The notes: generated by a model not told the origin, from the sequence alone. Shown: positions 13,746-25,367, numbered from the stretch's first letter. The stretch is DNA of 64,000 nucleotides from Sparassis latifolia (GCA_018466975.1 CM031563.1:2418001-2482000), one strand, 5' to 3'. Program-made: numbers and translations.

Positions 13746-13817
13746 CGCCTGTTCTTGTGCCTGCTGTTTCTCGGCAGCTTGCTTGATCCAAGATGGGTGC
13801 GTGACACATTCTGAATG

Positions 13818-14909
13818 TCAGAGATGTGCTGGAGCTGGCGTGGGCATTGGTGCTGGTGTGGGAGTACTGGCAGGAGTGGGTGCTGATGCAGTGGATGGCT
13901 GATTTTCGGGCGGCGTAGGGATTGGCGCTGGAGCTGGTGATGCCGAAGTCTGAGGAGTTGGAGGATGTGGTGGTGATGTCGCAGAAGTTTCTCTGCCAAC
14001 AGCCTTGTCAGGACTATTGCTTTGAGTGGACTTACTCGCGGTCACCCTCTCGCTCAAAGCAGGGTTTTGGTCATCATCCTTGGGCATTGTTGGGACATTC
14101 TCGTAGACAATAACATCTCGAGATACCATAAACTTGTGCCTTGAAGGGATCCAGATCTTGTATGCCTTCTGATTAGGTGCAAAACTGCAGAAAATGCCAT
14201 CAAGCGAGTGTGCATTGAGCTTCTTTCGGGATTCGGGGGGAACGCGAACATGGCAGCGTGCTCCGAAAATGCGAAGGGTTGAGACATCTGGTTTCTGGCC
14301 ATAGAATTTCTCGTTGGGCGTGGATTCAACCAGGGCTCTTGTAGGACTCCGATTGCGGACAAGCAATGTGTATGCATGGGCTTCAGGCCAAAAACCCGAG
14401 CTCATGTTAGCTTCTTGCAACATGCAGAGGGCATGCTTATGTGTCATTTGGTTATAGCGCTCGGCTACACCGTTCTGTGGTGGAGTGTGTGGAGCGGAAG
14501 TCTCGTGTTTGATCCCCTTCGATTTGAAATATGTCTGAAGGTTGTTGCCTATAAATTCACCACCATCATCAGATCAAACGATCTTGACTTTCTTGTCAGA
14601 GAACGTCTCGAGGTGTGTGACCAAATCCTTGATCTCTGAAGTCGCATCGTTTTTGGCCTTCAGGAAAGCCTTCCATCCCTTGCAGCTGTAGTCATCAATG
14701 ACAGCGAGTGCATAGCAATAGTGGGTGATGGATAGGTCAAATGGTCCTTGAAGATCCATGTGGAGGCGATGGAGAATGCTTGTAGCACGATTGGTGGCTT
14801 GCTTCGGAAAGGGTGCTTGGTGATGCTTCCCTTTCACGCAGCTGTCACATGGGCCAAGTGTCTCTACAGATTTCAGATTGAGTCCTGTGACAAGGGCATG
14901 CTTTACCAT
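13818..14909 (-). pseudogene. Copia integrase (stop codon in catalytic core)
   Basis: The first frame (14,574-14,909) has CDSCVKGKHHQAPF and HMDLQGPFDLS. The second (13,818-14,447) has MLQEANMSSGFWPEA, RNRSPTRAL and RIFGARCHVRVP. Between them a TGA stop at about 14,572-14,574 precedes SDDGGEFIGN; the family has Arg at that position. A Pro/Ala-rich linker (about 13,818-14,060) leads to RT. Confidence 0.85.
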
Positions 14910-15458
14910 GTATTGGAGACTGCCCTGTCCGATATGAGCAAGCCGGCGGTGCCAAAGCTCGCTATCAGATGGAGAGAGTTGGGCGGCAAATGAGATCTCA
15001 GAGGGATGGGAGGATGGAGGGGCGATCGCGCAGTCGAGTTCATATAAGTCATGTCATCATGCACCTTCCATGATAACCTTTCCATTCGAGTTCTGGATAG
15101 CTACCAGGCCATTCTGCTTGTGGATTGATAGTCCCTTCTGATCCATATGGCTCTCCGAGATAATATTGTTGCGTGCATCCGGGCAGTAGCATACATTTCG
15201 TAGCATGATGATGTGCTGGTCTCTGCTATGAACGTGGCACAGGATGAGGATATCACCTCTCCTGTGCACCTCAAGTTGAGGTCCTGTCTTCCAAATGCCG
15301 CCAATTGTCTCGCTCGAAGGCGTGAATGTAATGAAGGCCAATTTCGTTCTGCAGATGTGAGTGGTAGATCCGCCGTTGAGAATCCAGGTGAATCGGGAGG
15401 ATGAGCCGAGTGCCACCATGCATGAGAGATGGTCGGAGTCTTCTTTCACCTCATTCAC
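14910..15458 (-). pseudogene. Copia protease and pre-integrase region (active-site Asp lost)
   Basis: The minus frame carries FTWILNGGSTTHI where copia proteases have a D-S/T-G active site, so the catalytic Asp is now Asn. It continues through LRNVCYCPDARNNIIS, the second half of the protease, into the integrase pre-domain near 14,910-15,060, which has lost its frame. Confidence 0.8.
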
Positions 15459-16484
15459 TCACTCCTTCCCCTTCACATCCTGTTTCTCTGAATCCTTCTT
15501 CTCCTTCTTCTTACTACGTGGTCCCTTCCCCTCAGCTCCACCCCCTTTTGACCAGCAGTCCTTGATGTAGTGACCGGGTTGTTCGCAATTCTTGCAGAAG
15601 GGGTCGCCTAGTTTGTATTCCTTCTTCGATCGCTTGCCGGACTGCTGCTTGGCATTGTATGCTCGCGCTGTCGATTGCTGGTTCTGTTGTATGGCATCTT
15701 CTTCCTTCAGACGTCGTTCGATCTCAGAAGATGTGTAGTACTGAGAAAGGCCAGAAAATACGTAGTTCCAGGATTGTGGCATAGAGATTCGGATGAAACA
15801 AGCATAGAGGTCGTCAGGGATATTTTGGGACATGAGGATGAGATCTTGCTGGTACGCTTTTATCTTTGTAATATGAAGGGTTAGATCTTTGCCATTGGCA
15901 TACTTTGTCATGACAAGACTGGTGATAAGAAGCGTCTAGTCCAGTCGGTAAGGGTTTCACCTCCAAATAGTCGTCACACTTCTTGCCAGACCTGTGCCGC
16001 AAGCAACCGTAAGGTGGCTGATCTGCGACACGACTTCCTCGGTCATATTCGACACGAGTATGAGTCGGATGCAGGCATTCGCGCACTTCCAGCATCGCAC
16101 ATGTGCCTCGTCGACATCTGGATCAGGCTCGGGAAATTCTCCGGTAGCATACTTGAAGAGTTCGATAGTGTCGAGCGTTGATTCCATTGTCATCATCCAC
16201 AATATGTAGTTCGTCGGCGTAAGCTTGTGGGGGAGCTTCGTAAGGTTCATGTGTGAAGAGTGGTCAGTATCCTTGTGCAGGGTCCAGTGCTCTGCTCCAC
16301 CTTCTCCCAAAGGCCTGTACCTCCTTCCGCCTGCATTCGAGCTCGGCGTGGGCCATCTTGAAGGTGCCGCAGATCCGCGTGGTGAAGACTGCACATACAG
16401 ATTTTCTCCGCTGCGCTGTGGTCTCGCGCGTGGCCTATGACCGCCGGTAGGTGTGTCAGGTTCGTCCCAGTAGGCTCTGCGCAA
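15459..16484 (-). pseudogene. Copia Gag (UBN2-type, frameshifted)
   Basis: The N-terminal part (15,957-16,484) has NLTKLPHKLTPTNYILW and YATGEFPEPDP. The C-terminal part (15,459-15,911) has LILMSQNIPDDLYACF, RRLKEEDAIQQ and an intact zinc knuckle CKNCEQPGHYIKDC. The two parts are in different frames, with FGGETLTDW readable between them in a third frame with a stop. Confidence 0.8.
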
Positions 16485-16613
16485 AGGTGGAGGAGTCGGA
16501 GAGCACCCGCGTGACGACGAGCATCCGCTCCAGAGGTTGCGTCATTCGCCACTCATTGCGGTCTCGTGCGGGAGGTCCGGCTGGTGAGTCGAGTGCGCAT
16601 TTTAGCTGCCTCT

Positions 16614-16627
16614 CGGGGCTCATAACC
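16614..16627 (-). promoter_or_regulatory. Copia primer-binding site for an initiator tRNA-Met half molecule
   Basis: The plus strand next to the 5' LTR reads CGGGGCTCATAACC. CTCATAA is the anticodon loop of initiator tRNA-Met and GGGCTCATAACC matches its anticodon arm. First-strand cDNA would therefore start at a tRNA cut in the anticodon arm, as known for Drosophila copia, not at the tRNA 3' CCA end. Confidence 0.75.
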
Positions 16628-16917
16628 TGTTGAAGACTAGACACAGACTGAGTCAGTCCCTCAATCTGATGTCAACAGCAAAAGGACTGAGATATCTACC
16701 TAGACACGGACTGAGTCAGTCCTACAGGTAGATCAGCATGAGTAACTAATGTATAGTAAAGGAATGTAGCTTACCCTCAATCCGATGTCAACAGCAAAAG
16801 GACTGAGGGAAATGAAACATGTAGCGAGCATGTATACTATGCGAGCGAGCATCCGTGCCTGATTAGGAAACTAACTATGAAGGAGTGAGAGGACTACACG
16901 AAATTGTATCTACAACA
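16628..16917 (-). repeat. Copia 5' LTR
   Basis: The 290-bp partner of 11,700-11,989. Six differences separate the two, all CG against TG or CA. It is followed by target duplication CATAG at 16,918-16,922. Confidence 0.95.
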
Positions 16918-18097
16918 CATAGCTCTCACGAATCTTGAAGACTTCTTTATTTGAGAATGTCGCAATAGTTCTCGAGGGAGGGCATGACAAGATGAATCGG
17001 GTTGACAAAATGTAGGAGACTGTGTATATGGTCGATCCAATCATCAAAGTCATCATCTTTTTCAATTTTGCTATCACCTGGCTGAGGGAGACATTACGAA
17101 AGGCCATCTGGTCCATGAGAGGTACCAGGAACATGAACTAGGATAAAATGGAATGTAAGGATCACGACTATCTAGCAATTGATGCTAGCACTGAGAACAA
17201 TGTTGAGATTTCGGAGCATGCCCTTGATATAGCAAGCATCAACTTCAACGACTAGATTTCACACTCTAATGAGGTAAAGACTCAAATATTGAAGAGCATG
17301 AAAAATTCCATATATCTCGAGCTTCACTTGTGAAAAGCAACATTCACAATCGATTGTTGAACATAATCGACTCAAAGTGGTTATAGTAGCCAAGTCACAG
17401 ATTTTTCTCATCACATTGACAGAGGTGGAATCTGACAGCAATGTATGAAGAGTCGACAGCAAGAATAACTGAAGAGGGCAATGTATAATCTATCATGCGA
17501 AGTGCTAGTGATGTGAGAAGCACATTTTTGAGTGACTCTTGTGCAGCTATCTATTCTTCACCAAATTCAAAAGGAACTCCTTTTCATGTGAGCTTTATGA
17601 GCACACTGGCACACTTCGTGAAGTTTTTAATAAAAATGCGAATGACTTCAACTGTTCAGAGAAAAGCGCGAACTTCAGAAAGAAACTAACAAGGTCCCCA
17701 ATTTTGGATTGCAGCTACTCACAATTTGTCGGATAGATGTTCTTCATATGTGCATTGATGTCTGATAACCATAATTTTCTCAGCACAAAGAATACTCTTG
17801 GTGTCAGAGAAAGTGCCTCCACTGTACTTGATTCGCTGAATGACATGATTCAGGTTCTGCAAGTGTTCTCAAACAAATTGGCGAACTTCTAGATTATTGG
17901 AGAGAGTCTTGCAAGTGTCATCTGACCCAATATATCGTAAACGGACTGGAACATCATCAACATAGGGGATAGTGACATGTGGGATCTCATTGTGAAGAAT
18001 GTGAGTAATGTCATCATGAAATATCAGGACAGAATTTGACCATCCCATGAGTAGGGTGACGAGGCGAGGCGAAGTGCTCCATAGGGTGTCTGGAATG
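16918..18097 (-). pseudogene. Gypsy-3 reverse transcriptase and RNase H (broken)
   Basis: The minus strand reads IPYVDDVPVRL at about 17,940-17,970 (intact YVDD catalytic box), then RIKYSGGTFSDTKS, then CSTIDCECCFSQVKLEIYGIF, a degraded RNase H block. Many stops are present. The frame runs up to the copia insertion point and resumes at 11,694. Confidence 0.75.
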
Positions 18098-19532
18098 CAC
18101 TTCAGAATACCTTTTTGACCTAGCTCTTAGCTTCAACATAATCTATATTGTATAGTGACTAAGAGTCTCTCAGATGTCAGACAGACCATGGTACCAATAT
18201 ATGTCCCAGGGCATTATATGAGATTACCCAGGGCAAAGGCAGGGTAAAGACTGGTCCAATGGCACAATTATCATATGGGATGTCCTATAGTACTAGGACA
18301 TTGATATTTATATCCCAGTATTACTGGTTGTCTCATGGTGCCAGGGGTACATAGGGATGTCCCACTATTAGTAAAAGATGTATTTTCAGGCTATTGTATG
18401 GTAGTTTTTTTATACTTTATTCCACTATCATATTATCTAAGTCTTAATTATAAAAACAGTGACTATAGTGATATAAACAAGCAATTTATTTGCATATTAT
18501 ATAAGGTGAGATTCTCCATTTTAAGGACATCCTAAGATGTTATTTTAAGATTCACAGATATTTAGTCTCTTCTTTAGCCTGAAGTTTCTATTTAACTACT
18601 ATAATTATCTAGAGATTTATACTAACAGTTGAATTACTAAGGTTTAAGAGTGACAGGTCCTTACAAGGGATATCCCATCACATAAAGGGACATCCCATAA
18701 TACAAAGGTGTCATTCAGTGAATGCATTTCTGAGTGTAATTTGACTGAAGTCTTAGATCAAACATCTTTCTTTTTTCATTCAAATACAGTATATGATAGG
18801 AGACATGACAAGAATATATCTCCTTTGCTAGTATATTAGTAAACTGAGCAGTTCTATTTCTTGAGACACTTGGTGAAAGTTGTAGTATAGCTATGATACA
18901 TACTATATGCCAAAGATTATATCTTGTTAGTCTGAACATTATGTCAGAAAATGTAAAATTGATTTTGAAATATGAGAATAAACATTGTTGTTTGACCTGT
19001 CTTAGTTGTTATATGAGCTAATGACGTTGTTGTACATGCTACCAATAGTATTATAGTCTTTATAACATTACAAATGCATACGCAATACTTAATATGGGTA
19101 TCCTGCTTTCTATAAATATTTCATCATATATAAAGTGTAAATAAGGCACTTATTTACAGTATTCTAGTCACTGTTTTTATAATTAAAGCTTATACAATAT
19201 GATTGTAGAACAAAGTATGAAAAAACTACCATACAATAGCCTGAAAATACATCTTTTACTAATAGTGGGACATCCCTATATACCCCTGGCACCATGAGAC
19301 AACCAGTAATACTGGGATATAAATATCAATGTCCTAGTACTATAGGACATCCCATATGATAATTGTGCCATTGGACCAGTCTTTACCCTGCCTTTGCCCT
19401 GGGTAATCTCATATAATGCCCTGGGACATGTATTGGTACCATGATCTGTCTGACACCTGAGAGGCTCTTAGCCACTACACAATATAGATTATGTTGAAGC
19501 TAAGAGCTAGGTCAGAAGGGTATCCTGAAGTG
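18098..19532. mobile_element. Long-TIR element, copy 1 (about 400-bp inverted repeats)
   Basis: Left end CACTTCAGAATACC (18,098) and right end GGTATCCTGAAGTG (19,532) are inverse, and similarity continues for about 400 bp into each side. Near each end the blocks AGCTCTTAGC and CTAAGAG form a short subterminal hairpin. The middle has no coding sequence. CACT termini recall CACTA/CMC elements, but I see no target duplication, so the superfamily is open. It interrupts gypsy-3 RT at its left edge. Confidence 0.8.
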
Positions 19533-19762
19533 CTTTATATTCACCTACAGTATTATAATACTAATTACTGTTAGCGATATGTATAACATGTTCATTAGAT
19601 CAAATAAAAACTATAACAAGCCAAACAACAGTTCTTATTCTCATATTTCAAAAGTAATTATACCTTTTCTGATACAATGTTCAAATTGACATGATGTCAC
19701 CTTTAGTATATTGCATTTTACATGAATATTCTATAACTTTCATTAATAACCAGAAGAAATAC

Positions 19763-20690
19763 AGTAACATTAAGCAGGGCTGACTGGAGACTAGTAAGCT
19801 TATGCAGGTCAGAGGCAATACTAGTAAAATCAAACAGGTCAGAGATGAGACTAATAACATCAAATAGGCCAGACATCAGACCAGTAAGATTAAGTCAGAT
19901 AGAGGTGAGACTAGTAAAATTAAGCAGGCCTGACATGAGACTAGTATTCAGATACTGCAGAGATGAGACTAATAAGATGAAGCAAGACTAATATAAGACT
20001 TGTAAGATTAAACTGGCTAAATATGAGCCTGATAAGATTAAGCTGGCTAAAGATGAGACTAGTAAGATCAAGCAGCTCTAATGTGAGACTAGTAACACAT
20101 AGCTACTGCAGATGGGAGACTAGCAAGATTAAGCAGACCAGATATGAGACTAGTAAGCCTACTAGTAAGCTTAAGCAGGTAAGATGTGAGACTAGTAAAA
20201 TTAAGCAGGCTTGATGCGAGATGGGTAATATTTTGACACTACAGAGGTGAGACTAGTAAGATGGAGCAAGATTAATATAAGACTTGATCAAACTGGCTAA
20301 ATATGAGACAAGTAAGATTAAGCAGGCTATAAGTAAGATTAAGCAGGTCTGACATGAGACTAGTAACATTTAGCTACTACAGATGCGAGGGTAGTAACAT
20401 GGACCAGATCAAATATAAAACTACTAAGATTAAGCAGGCCACTAGTAAGATTATGCATGCCAGCTGTGAGACTAGTATATTAAGCAGGCCACTAGTGAGA
20501 TTGAGCAGCATACTAGTAAGATTATACAGGTAACTAGCAAGATCAAGAACACCAGATGTGAGACTGATCAGATTAAGCAGACTAGAGCAGGTCTAATATC
20601 AGACTAGTCAGTAAGCAGGCCTACTATCAGACTAGTAAGATTAAGCAGGCCACTTGTAAGTATACATAGGTTAGTAAGATGAAGTAGAAT
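19763..20690. repeat. Minisatellite A, degenerate 22-nt units
   Basis: A degenerate tandem array with core unit GAGACTAGTAAGATTAAGCAGG, interspersed with variable spacers. It lies wholly inside the 1.4-kb segment that recurs at 30,161-31,566. Confidence 0.8.
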
Positions 20691-21168
20691 AGTAAGACTT
20701 GTGACAAATGACTGTAGGACTAAATCAGATCCATTATAATAGATGAGAATATTAAAATGAGTCTTATATTGAACTACTAAAATATCAAAAGGAACTTTAG
20801 CTAAACTTATACTAATATAAAAAATTATCTTATTAAATGTAACCTAGTGTTTAAACACTTGACTCTATAGCACTGAGGATTTATATGATATATCTTCTGT
20901 TTGATGTACATATTATTTAAAATCTACTTAATAGCATAATGTAATTCTTTAAAAATGCCCCATAGATATTATCTCAATACAATTTCAATTACTCTGCTTC
21001 GAGTTGCAAAAGAAAAATAGTATTTAGTATTTAAAATGAATTTATATAAATCTACTCTTATTAGTTTAGCATGAGGTCTTACTATTCTCAATATAAGATC
21101 TTATGCATTTAACAGGAAAAGCTTACAGTAATAGCTGGTGTAATACACTGATTAAGCTTAAGACTATT
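19763..21168 (+). repeat. 1.4-kb duplicated segment, copy 1
   Basis: Same orientation and nearly identical to 30,161-31,566, with a constant offset of 10,398 bp and no net indel. Single-base differences seen include GCAGGTC against GCAGATC near 19,807 and GGATTTA against GGATGTA near 20,880. It includes minisatellite A and flanking unique AT-rich sequence. Confidence 0.9.
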
Positions 21169-21670
21169 GCTGTGAACTTTAAGACTGTCTTTTGAAGCTA
21201 TGAGACTATTAATGTAAACTATAAGACTTTTTTTTTGAAGCTGTAAGACTATTACTGTGAACTATAAGACTATTGCTATAAACTACAAACTGTCTCCTTA
21301 AGCCATGAGATTGTCTTTTGAAGCTATGAGACTATCACTATAAATTATAAGACTTTCTTTTGAAGCCATAAGACTATTACTGTAAACTATAAGACTTTTT
21401 TTTGAAGTCATACGACTACCACTGTAAATTATAAGGCTTTCTCTTTCTGTCATAAGACTATCTTTTTAAGTGTTAAGACTATTACTATAAACTACAAGAC
21501 TTTTTTTTAAGGCTATAAGACTGTCTCCTTAAACCATAAAACTATCACTGTGAACTATAAGACTTTCTCTTTAACTATTACTGTGAAATTTAAAATTTTC
21601 TCCTTGAGCTATAAGACTACCATATTATACTATAAAACTATTACTTTAAGTTAAAAAACTCCTTTTCAAG
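21160..21670. repeat. Minisatellite B, about 42-nt units built from 21-nt halves
   Basis: A degenerate array of alternating halves like ATAAGACTTTCTTTTGAAGC and ATAAGACTATTACTGTAAAC. It starts where the 1.4-kb duplication ends, so the second copy has lost it. No gene was seen in this array. Confidence 0.7.
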
Positions 21671-22681
21671 TGTAGAAAATACATTAAAAATAAAATAAAA
21701 CTATATCTAACTTAGATGGTCTGAACTTATTCTCATGTGATTAGACTTGAAAGGGAAATTATATATAAAATAATCTCAAATTATGAAGAGAAGGACTGTA
21801 TCTAACTCGGACAATGTACTTTGTATATCTGCAGACTTATCCTCATCTCATTTAGTTTAAGCAATAAGACTGTCTCTTTATACTATAAAACTATCCTCCT
21901 AAACTATTAATGTACAGTTTAGGTGATTTAAAAAAAATGTCTGGCATCAAGCAAGATTTGAAATCTCTACAAATCCTGAGATAATTAGACTGGTCTTAAA
22001 TCAGATTAGATCTGAGTTGTTACTGAAATAAATTAGGTGTTAGAGATAAGAACAAAGTCGTAGAATACTCTTCTTGGATAAAATACTAACTTCAATAAAA
22101 TTTAGTGATATGAGTTCATGAACTCTGATATCTCACCTTAAGACTTATAAACTTATAGACTTGTGTAATAAATTTTGTGTTGCTGTAAGTCCAACAGTTA
22201 TGTACTTATGAAGCTACTAGTGACTTAAACTGAGGCTTTATTTCATCTCAAGTAATCACCTTCATATACTAAATCTTGTGGAAAAATTAGGATAATAACA
22301 TTCAAAGCATAATAAATAAGAAAAATAGAAAAAATAGAAGGATAAATAATTACCTATATAATAATATGTTGTTCATAAAATATATCAAAAAATGGTGTTC
22401 AATAGTCAGAAGGTGCAATAGGAATAATAGTGGAGAGATACAATAGCTCAGCAAATTCATATGAATAATAACCTATTAAGTCAATAGGAATAATAGTTTT
22501 TAGTGTTATGAATAGTAGGCTATTGTCTTGAAATAATAGATAAATAAAAATAATAGCTAAACTATTGTTGTACTTATTTATATGACAAATAACAAATATA
22601 ATGCACGGTGTCTCACATAACAATGAAGTGAGTATACTAAGCACTGTAACTAAAAGCATGACCAGCAATAATATAGAAAAT
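21671..22681. other. AT-rich spacer, no gene seen
   Basis: Very AT-rich sequence with short repeated AATAATAG words near 22,420-22,570. No coding or element structure was recognised. Confidence 0.5.
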
Positions 22682-25367
22682 CACTTCAGAGTACCCTTCT
22701 GACCTAGCTCTTAGCTTTAACATAATCTACAGCATATTGTAGCTAAGAGCCTCTCACGTGTCAGACAGATTATGGTATCAACACATATTCCAGGGCATTA
22801 TATGGGATTATTCAGGGCAAATGCAAGGCATAGGCTAATCCAATGGCACAATTATCATATAGGATATCCTATAGTACTAGAGTATTGATATTTATATCCC
22901 AGTATTACTGGTTGTCCCATGGTGCCAGAGGTACATAGGGATGTTTCACTACTAGTAAAAATGAATTTTTAGGCTATTGTATGTGTAGTTTTTTATACTT
23001 TATTCCACTGTCATATTGTCTGAGCCTTGATTATAAAAACAGTGACTATAGTGCTTTAAACAAGCAATTTATTTGGACATTATATAAGATGGGATCTCCT
23101 ATTTTAAAGACATCCTAAGATGTAATTTACAGATTTACAGATACTTAGTCTCTTCTTTAGCCTAAAGTTTCTATTAAACTACTATAGTTATCTAGAGCTC
23201 TATACTAACAGTTGAATTACTAAGGTTTAAGAGTAACAGGTCCTTACATACACTGGATACAATTTACAATAAGTTGGGAAGACTATGCAAAAGTTATTTG
23301 AAAGATAGTATGAATAAGTTTAGTATAAGTTGCACTTAGGAACTAGCATGGATCATCTGGATGGACATCTGGATAAATATCCATGGATATTTTTAAACTT
23401 CACCATCTGCAAACACTGTTTGTATAGATGCAGATACATTCACATTTGGGTAACATGACATAAGTATGGTGTCTAGCAGTGTCTAGTATACAGCAGCATA
23501 GACATTTTTGAACTAGTCTGACAATGTTTCACTGACATTACTTCTTATCTTTATCTTCAGTATCAATATAAACTCTGAGAATTCAGGTGTTAGTGGAGTG
23601 TCACCAAGAGCCTGTTGCTATTGAATATTGATGCCTTGAATGTCTGCAAAGACATGTTGTGCTGTATGAAATTTTCAGGTGAGAAATGTCTAGTGATAAT
23701 GATAATGGTATTGTTTACTATTAAAGGACTATACATTCAAGACTCAGCATAGAGCATATCAAAAGGGTATAAATGAGTGCTACAACAAGAGGAGACAGAG
23801 TTGGCAGAAAGTATAGCGAAAACTGTGAATAAAACCATCTATCTGCTCTATCTGTGAGAAAGGCTCTGCATTCGTATTCACATATGTGCCAGTGCTATCC
23901 ATGGATCATTCATTCAGTTGACCAGTATTTATGCTAGTTTCTAGTTACACTGCTTAAAAGATACTTATCTGAAAGTTATCCTAGAAATAGAAACTTATTA
24001 TAGAGTTATTGCTACTTTGGCATAGCTTTTAGATGACTTTCAGATAAGTCTCTTGTAAGCAGTGCCATCTACACTAAACTTATTCACTTTACTTTTAAAT
24101 AACATTTGCGTACTCCTAATAACTTATTAGAAATTGCATCCAGTAATAGGATATTCTATCATATAAAGTAGGACCCTCGATAATACCTATAAAGGTGATA
24201 TCTAAGTGATGGCAGTTTGGTCCAGACAGTTTCTGGATCATTCTGGTCTGAATATAGCCCAATCCTTCAAATTTCAGTCAGTTTGGTTTAGATAAGGATG
24301 ATGCATTCCAGGTTTTCCATTAATCAGGAGGCTTGTAGTGTTTCATGGCAGCTCAGTGCTATCTCTCTACCTGTTTTGTCTCCAGATTCCATTTGTGGCA
24401 TGCTCCTGTCCAGCTGCTCTTATAAGAGCCCATCGGTAGTCCAGACAGGTATTAAGTCATAATCAGCCTGACTTTATATGATCTAAGTTCACTCATACCC
24501 TTAGCAACTTCGAGCCAATTTTGGTCTAAACATATAGGTAGCCTTTGTAAAGATTATTGAAGGTCCTTATAAAGTAATATCTCCTAATACAAAGATGTCA
24601 TTTAGTGAATGCATTTCTGAGTGCAAAGGTCAAATGGCTTTTTTTTCATTCAAATACAGTATATGATAGGAGACATGATAAGACTATATCTCCTTTGCTA
24701 GTATATTAGTAGACTGAGTGGTTCTATTTCTTGAGACAATTAGTGAAAGTTGTAGTATAGTTATGATACATACTATATGCCAAAGATTATATCATGTTAG
24801 TCTGAACATTATGTTAAAAAATGCAAAATTAATTTTAAAACATGAGAATAAACATTGTTATTTAACTCGTCTTAGTTATTCCATGAGCTAATGAAGTGTT
24901 TATACATATACTACTAATAATAATATAGTCTTTATAACTTGATATGAAATATCGTGCTTTTTACAAATATTTCACCTCATATAAAGCACTTATTTACAGT
25001 ATTCTAGTCACTGTTCTTATAATTAAGGTGTATACAATATGATAGTAAGTATTAAAAAACTACACATACAATAGCCTAAAAATACATCTTTTACTAATAG
25101 TGAGACATCCCTATGTACCTCTGGCTCTATAGGACAATCAGTAATACTGGGATATAAATATCAATATCCTAGTACTATAGGATATTCCATATGATAATTG
25201 TGCTATTGGACTAGCCTATGCCTTGCATATGCTCTGAGTAATCCCATATAATGCCCTTGAACATGTGTTAGTACCATAGTCTGTCTGACACGTGAGAGGC
25301 TCTTAGCTACAACATATTATAGATTATGTTAAAGCTAAAAGCTAGGTCAGAAGGGTACCCTGAAGTG
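22682..25367. mobile_element. Long-TIR element, copy 2
   Basis: Left end CACTTCAGAGTACCCTTC (22,682) and right end GGGTACCCTGAAGTG (25,367). Its terminal repeats match copy 1 (18,098-19,532), including the subterminal AGCTCTTAGC / GCTAAGAGC hairpin. It is longer than copy 1 because of an inserted block (23,247-24,561). No coding sequence and no clear target duplication were seen. Confidence 0.8.
23247..24561. mobile_element. Insertion within TIR element copy 2, containing nested inverted repeats
   Basis: Copy 1 lacks this block: the shared text around GGTCCTTACA (about 18,655) is uninterrupted there. Here GGTCCTTA occurs on both sides (23,239-23,246 and 24,562-24,569), consistent with an 8-bp target duplication. 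Inside, CACTGGATACAATTT near 23,251 and its inverse ending at 24,145 bound one inverted-repeat element, and a smaller one bounded by CACTGCTTA lies at 23,948-24,064. Confidence 0.6.

Larger units (their letters stand above)
11700..16917 (-). mobile_element. Full-length Ty1/copia retrotransposon nested in gypsy-3
   Basis: Two 290-bp LTRs (11,700-11,989 and 16,628-16,917) flank a minus-strand gag, protease, integrase, RT and RNase H order typical of Ty1/copia. The 5-bp target duplication CATAG is present at 11,695-11,699 and 16,918-16,922. A primer-binding site and a purine tract adjoin the LTRs. The LTRs differ at six sites, so insertion was fairly recent. Internal frames contain stops, and protease and RT catalytic residues are replaced, so this copy cannot move on its own. 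Confidence 0.95.
9351..18097 (-). mobile_element. Degenerate Ty3/gypsy element (gypsy-3), split by the copia insertion
   Basis: The minus strand carries RT and RNase H (16,918-18,097), then after the nested copia element integrase core (about 10,775-11,386) and the C-terminal tail (10,260-10,437). The intervening integrase C-terminal piece is on the plus strand (10,455-10,780). All frames contain stops. Bases 9,351-10,260 read as the non-coding 3' region and contain two related blocks near 9,590 and 10,070. The 18,098 end is cut by a TIR element. Confidence 0.75.

Noticed and set aside
20023..20214. Identical 63-residue frames at 20,023 and 30,421 as a duplicated small gene
   Set aside because: The frame is a chance reading of minisatellite A and is identical only because the whole 1.4-kb block is duplicated.
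19763..20690. CRISPR-like repeat array
   Set aside because: Units are degenerate, spacers are not unique sequences of regular length, and the window is eukaryotic with introns. It is a minisatellite.
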